This document shows positions 59,061 through 64,000 of a stretch of 64,000 nucleotides of DNA, piece by piece. The notes under the pieces are model-generated. The model was given only the letters and a program-made list of their open reading frames with translations. It ran no database searches and was not told the DNA's origin. Each line of letters opens with the position of its first letter. Within the stretch, counting starts at the first letter, position 1. Origin of the DNA: Epiperipatus broadwayi (taxonomy: Eukaryota; Onychophora; Udeonychophora; Euonychophora; Peripatidae). The stretch covers positions 246,001 through 310,000 of the forward strand of contig JAQFVV010006711.1 in assembly GCA_028023455.1 (NCBI GenBank), in the 5' to 3' direction. Made by a program: the position numbers and the translations under genes.

Positions 59061-59644
59061 TATACATGTAAAATACATACATATATATTTAAATTAAAAC
59101 TTATTATCTTTAAACTTGCATATTTAAAAGTCTTTTTGAAACATCCAGAAAAGTACTTAATTTAATGAAATGTTAGGATTCTAGAATAGATAACTTAATT
59201 TTCTATTTAACTAAGGTGCTTTTGCAAATTTTGAATAGATAGATTTTTAATGAGTTTCTGCTTAAAGCAGATTCTATTCAGGAAGGTAAGAGAAACATGC
59301 TGTGCAAATGAAGTGATAGAAACTATTTATTGTTAATATATATAAGATTAAAATATGAGCAACTTTCGACTGTAATGATATTTGTAACAAGCTTGAGCAG
59401 TTAATGATTACTAAATGATAGTGCATTTAAATTCCCATCCTGAGACCAATTTCTGGCTATTTCCTTCTTTAATGTAAACTTAGGATTCAAATCTGGAATT
59501 AATGTAATTTTGTATCTAATAATGACTTATAACTCCATTTTGTTATTCAAAAGATTGAAATTCAAAATATCCTAAAGTTTTGATCCAAAGTTAGTAATTA
59601 TATATTTTAATATTCATATGTATACACACTGTTTATATTTTTTA

Positions 59645-59730
59645 TAGAGAAAAAGAGATAAATGTGCATTTTATAGATTTTGAATAAGCATTTGACAGAG
59701 TATTTTATTATTGATTATATTGAAAAAAAA
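59645..59730 (+). pseudogene. Small reverse-transcriptase motif A fragment
   Basis: The frame reads REKEINVHFIDFE-stop-AFDRVFYY, the motif A block (FIDFEKAFDRV) of LINE reverse transcriptases with the lysine codon turned into a stop. No flanking RT blocks could be read. Confidence 0.55.
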
Positions 59731-59889
59731 AAAAAAAGGCATGGTTTGGAAAGAAATATATATATATGTATGTTGTTATGAAGATTTTCATGGGTTATAG
59801 ATATAAATGGTATATTTTGCAGGTTCATCCATATATGATATTGATTGTAAATATATTGATGTTTCAGCTTGATCAGATGCTTGTAGAGA

Positions 59890-60060
59890 TCCTATAAACA
59901 CTGATTTATACTGAAGCAGTCGGATCTGAGTTCGATCCTAGCTTCATGACATCTAGCCATAAGCCCACTTCAAACCCTAGTACTAACCTTGAATTTCCGA
60001 TGCAATGGGGCTTTATACGTTCAATCCATGCTAATTTCCATAAAATTAAATGTGTATTCA
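59890..60060 (+). repeat. Probable SINE fragment
   Basis: A G+C-richer block with gtcggatctgagttcgatcc (B-box-like) followed by a body ending gttcaatccatgctaattt. No A box could be fixed. Confidence 0.4.
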
Positions 60061-60379
60061 AATAACTAGTTGCAGATTTAAATTGATTAATTTTATTAAT
60101 AAATTCATGATAGAATTATTCATGAATTTATATGTATTATAACTGCGTGGATTGTGCGTATATATTTGTAAATATTTAAATATATATAATTGTGTAAAAG
60201 TTTCATTGCGTTGGGAATGTTTGATTTTATTTTTAAATAAGTTGTTAAAGTTTAATGATTAAAAGCTACATTCTTTCGATAAGCTTTCAGATTTCCCCTT
60301 TTCAAAAACAACAGTTCAAGTTTTATTAATTAGAAAAAAGATAAGGATTTCCTAATTAAAATCATTTTCTGATTTTAAG

Positions 60380-60406
60380 AATTCATTTTCTAATTAGAAA
60401 ATGAAT
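60380..60406. repeat. Perfect 26-bp palindrome
   Basis: attcattttct is followed by aatt and its exact complement agaaaatgaat. Probably chance or a small foldback; no associated gene. Confidence 0.7.
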
Positions 60407-60409
60407 TAA

Positions 60410-62390
60410 AGTTAATGAGTTTGAAAGCCTTATCGAAGGATTGGATCTAAAAACAACCAATGTATCTAAAAACATTGATAATGAAAGAAGCGCTAGCCTG
60501 AAGGCATTATAGAGGACAGTATATATAGCTCTGAAAAGTTTGGAGAAGAAAAAAAGCCATCTTTGTTGCAGAAAAGTGTCAGTAAATTATGTGCTGTTCG
60601 AAATCATGAATTCAAAAAGTGTTCCTATCATGGTAAAGGGCTAAACGTCAGGAATCTGGCTATCGGTTCCTGAAGTCCCCTGAAAATCTTCAATGGAGCT
60701 GCTGAATCTTTTCTGGACCAATCATGCTGCTAAAATTATAAAAAGCCACTAAAATGCTGTTCAAGTAATCGACTAAATGCATGCCTACGTTTTTACCAAT
60801 CTGGACGTGTAAACTGAGAACCAGCCCCAGAAGAATTGGGTAACATGTTTCCAAATGAACCTTAATCTTTCTGGCCAGTTTCGAACTTTACTTTACACTC
60901 CCTTTTAGAGCTCTTTTATTCTTTAATGTAATAATACTCTGTGTAAAACCTTTTATTTATGCTATTTTAAATTAGAATTCTCTCAATCTCTAGTCTTTAA
61001 ACTTTCTCTTTTCTTACTTCCGCGGTTCATTTATTATATTATATATATATTTGTGTGCTTTATTAATGTTGCTATTTTTAATTATATGCCAATAATCCTT
61101 CGACTCGATGATCTCCCTCATTTCCTTTGCCTTATACAAGTAATATAAGATTAAATTCTGATAGTTAATTCTCGCCTATTAGAACTAGATTTATACAATT
61201 CGATCAATTATCGAGTCAAAAGAAATTATTAAATGATTGTTATTTTATCATTAGCTAATAATAAATTATTAGCTCCATCTCTAATCTATGCCACCGCTAT
61301 TTTCTCGTTTCACTAATATTTACTTATTTATTCATATATAATCTTAAAATGTTTTTTGCAAAAGGCCGATAAAGGAATCGAATAAATATATTCTAATTTA
61401 ACTTTGTTATTTTATTTAAGATTCAGGAAGGGCACAATGATTGGGGCATAATTAATATGATTTACAAATACTTTAAAATAGTTTTCGTTAAAAGCTCGTT
61501 TGACTTTAATTAATTGATCAAGTCATCACGTAGAGCATTCTATATGGGTTTTAGTATTCAAACGATGACTATCAAGTCATCATCTTCAAACGTTGCTGAT
61601 GTAGGGCAATCTTCCGCTCCATTAGGCTGGTCGGTGATCATATTTCTGTTATTTTAAATTATTGAGGAAGAAAGCACTTCCTCTCCTGTTCATATTAGTC
61701 AAAGGGCATAAGATTTGTCAGACGCAAGCCGCCATAGGATTTCGATTATCGACTAGCTATTATCTTGCAATTTTATTTTATAGCTCATAATTCGTCAGCA
61801 CCGTTGCCTATCTGTTCCAGTAAAGCCCGCTCTGATGCTCGTAATTCGTGATGAAGTGATTTAAATTAAAGTCCAACAAATTCTCCGTTTTATCTCAAAA
61901 TAAATTTCTAATAAAAATTGAAGTTATGCCCTAAAATACGTATCTTGCTCTTCATGAATGGATTTGCGAATGTGAAAATAAATATCACATTCTTTCGTAT
62001 AAAATTAGAATAAAAATTTCCTTTACTAATGAATACCTTTATCTGCCTTTTATTTTCTTGTTGGGGGCATAGATATAGAATTCCAGTATTGCGTAATATT
62101 TGTTGGCATATAATAAGGACCGCCACTCTGATTATAATTATAAACTTTGTTTAAGGACTAGAATTAATTAATTTAATCTTTATTTAAAATCCAAACCAAA
62201 CAAATTATTATTATTAAATATTTTCTAAACACACTTGGTTTCTTAGTTCATAATTCTTTTATAATTATTTTAATGTTAATACTCGCTGTCTGTGTTGGCA
62301 ACCCGAACATATACATATGATTCGATTTAAAATTATTTTAGTCAGTTTATTATCAGATATTAATGTCAGTTCAGGGGTCTCTGATTCTCA
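60410..62390. other. Unassigned stretch with G+C-richer patches
   Basis: 60,480-60,900 and 61,430-61,860 are richer in G+C and resemble decayed LTR or repeat sequence (a TATAAAAAG occurs near 60,738), but no ends, frames or second copies were found. Confidence 0.4.
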
Positions 62391-62394
62391 CCAA

Positions 62395-62560
62395 CCGTTG
62401 AGCTAGTTTCTTGGTGCATAGCACTGTGCTGTCGATTTAGATTTCTACTAATCTGAGCTGTTGAGTTGGGTTTGAATTCAGTTTTGGTTCAGCTGAGTAT
62501 GGATCCGACTTGCAGTTTTTTTGGTGGGTTTTTCGACTGGTACAATACCAATAGAAATAT
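62395..62560 (+). repeat. Probable tRNA-derived SINE fragment
   Basis: gttgagctagtttcttggtg resembles an A box and gagttgggtttgaattcag a B box about 60 bases later. The body continues through ttggttcagctgagtatgg. It is comparable in layout to 3,203 and 9,586. Confidence 0.45.
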
Positions 62561-63370
62561 ATACATATTTATAAATGTGCATATGAATAAGAAAATTGTA
62601 AGATCAAATATTATTTTAATTAGAAGATATGATTAGAAAAGGATTAAAGCATATATGTATTTACTATTTTATTTAATATATATTTAAATGAGTTGTTAAG
62701 TGACTGATGTTTTAATAAGAATCAAATTAGCATCAGAAGTCAGATGATTCATTGCAATAGAATTACTGATTTACCAGTACTTGTAGGAGTGATACTGAGT
62801 TAAGTTAAATATAATTAATAGAATTTGTGGGAAGTTTGGAATGGAAATAAAATAAATAAAATGTATGACTGCAGAAACAAAATTATATTTTGAGTAGGAA
62901 GTTATAATGCATGTTATAGTTTTTAACTATGTGTATTATTGTTTCACTGATATTAGAAATAACAATAATAATAAAAATAGAAAGAAAATTGTCATAGCTA
63001 GACAGGCTGTGTACCATTGAAATTAAATGTAAAAATGCTTATTAAATGTTTTATTTGGAATATAGCTTTAGATGGAGAAGAAATATAAACATTTAGAATA
63101 AACGATGGAGGAAAAATTGAGATTTTAAATGTAAATTTGAAGATATATTAGAAAGATAAGATTAGGAATATAGAAGTATTGAATGAAGTTAGTTAAATTG
63201 TTTATTTTTTAAAAGTAAGATTAGCTGACTTGGGCATATATTCAGAAGTAGAGGAATTTTGAAAGAAGTATTGGAAAGGAACACAGATGGCCTAAATAAA
63301 AAAGAAAGGAAAAGAAATAGAGTAAACAGTAAAAAAAGCTTGGTGAAGCTACTATCTTTTGGCAGATAAC
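62560..63370. other. AT-rich stretch with no recognised gene
   Basis: No exon or structured repeat was seen. Confidence 0.5.
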
Positions 63371-63373
63371 TAA

Positions 63374-64000
63374 TGATCATCATCATCAACCATTATCATT
63401 CCACTGCAGGATGGAGGTCTCTCCAAGTTCAATCCATTTTTTCCTATCTTTAGCTTCTCTTCTCCACATCACCCCTGCACACTTTCTTATTTCATCCATT
63501 CATCTCACATGTGGTCTCTTTCTGGATCTTTTACAATCTCCAGGAATCCAGTTTAAAATTTCAATTGTCCATCTATTATCATCTCTTCTAGCAATATGTC
63601 CAGCCCAACTCCACTTCAGTCTTTTAATTTTTTCAATGAGGTCAGTAACACCTGTTTGTTCTCTTACCCATACATTACGTTTTCGAGCCCTTCTTGTTAC
63701 TCCCAACATGCATCTCTCCATACTTCTTTGAGTGGTCTGAAATCTCTGTATTGCTCTTCTATTAAGTGTCCAAGTCTCAGATTCATAAGTAAGAACTGGC
63801 AAAACACATTTATTAAAAACCTTCCTTTTCAAACACATAGGCATATTTCCTTTTAGTATCAAGTTATTTCTACCAAAAGCACTCCAACCAAGTTTAATTT
63901 TATGATTAATTTCATCCATTATATATCCATCTGTATTAATAATCTGACCAAGGTATTTGTAACTGTTAACTTTTTCGAACTCATCATAATCAATCTTTAT
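63374..64000 (-). mobile_element. RTE retrotransposon 3' end, running off the right edge
   Basis: Minus strand, open from the window edge for about 166 codons: KIDYDEFEKVNSYKYLGQI, GWSAFGRNNLILKGNMPMCL, LPVLTYESETWTLNRRAIQR, KWSWAGHIARRDDNRWTIEI and on to RPHVR. A TGG-to-TGA change then gives one stop (63,500-63,502), after which it reads MDEIRKCAGVMWRRE and ends at 63,386-63,388. A GATGATGAT tail follows. With only this one lesion visible it is much better kept than the copy at 27.9-30.7 kb. The catalytic RT motifs lie beyond the window. Confidence 0.9.

Noticed and set aside
59265-59286. 15-18 bp exon candidate before gtaaga
   Set aside because: The acceptor is poor in pyrimidines and the piece is too short to judge by frame.

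Overview
This is a very AT-rich, intron-like or intergenic piece of an animal nuclear genome, most likely an invertebrate. Codon-like stretches are tiny and bounded by GT/AG splice signals, and there are no bacterial operons. Almost everything recognisable is transposable-element debris: a Penelope-like retroelement, RTE-type and APE-type LINEs, LTR-like TG...CA elements, palindromic MITEs and tRNA-like SINE fragments. The phylum cannot be fixed from this sequence. Arthropod and lophotrochozoan genomes carry this mix of elements.

Left edge (1-1.2 kb): two host-gene 3' ends appear to converge. A plus-strand terminal exon (33-251) ends in TAA. A minus-strand terminal exon (835 to about 1120) follows tail to tail. 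A 65-bp minus-strand exon candidate at 12,790-12,854 has a splice phase that joins the terminal exon. Two plus-strand microexon candidates (3,773-3,800 and 24,987-25,009) are also phase-compatible with each other across about 21 kb.

5.8-9.7 kb: an LTR-like repeat holds a frameshifted Penelope-like element (reverse transcriptase plus GIY-YIG endonuclease, minus strand). A second copy of the host repeat, without the Penelope element, lies at 46.6-48.8 kb with a target-site duplication. 10-26 kb: mostly AT-rich filler with a short array of a conserved 16-mer, several long palindromic elements, a LINE 3' end, and a 1.3-kb terminal-inverted-repeat transposon. 26.9-30.7 kb: another LINE 3' end and an RTE element whose catalytic motif is destroyed.

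31.5-43 kb: the main structure is one LINE of about 5.7 kb on the minus strand, from ORF1 through the endonuclease and reverse transcriptase (YMDD intact) to a 3' UTR and poly(A) tail. Two copies of one 2.8-3.0 kb TG...CA element split it into three pieces, one in the endonuclease domain and one beside the C-terminal zinc motif. Rejoining the flanks restores the LINE order. 51.5-54.4 kb: plus-strand LINE debris interrupted by an LTR with a decayed gag-like start. 54.8-58.1 kb: a 2.45-kb imperfect palindrome with another transposon at its centre, then a 190-bp MITE. 58.9-64 kb: three RTE or RT fragments, the last a comparatively young 3' end running off the right edge.

No complete host gene, rRNA, canonical tRNA or CRISPR array is present. 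The history is repeated nesting of mobile elements inside host introns or intergenic DNA, with an unusual density of long hairpin-forming elements.
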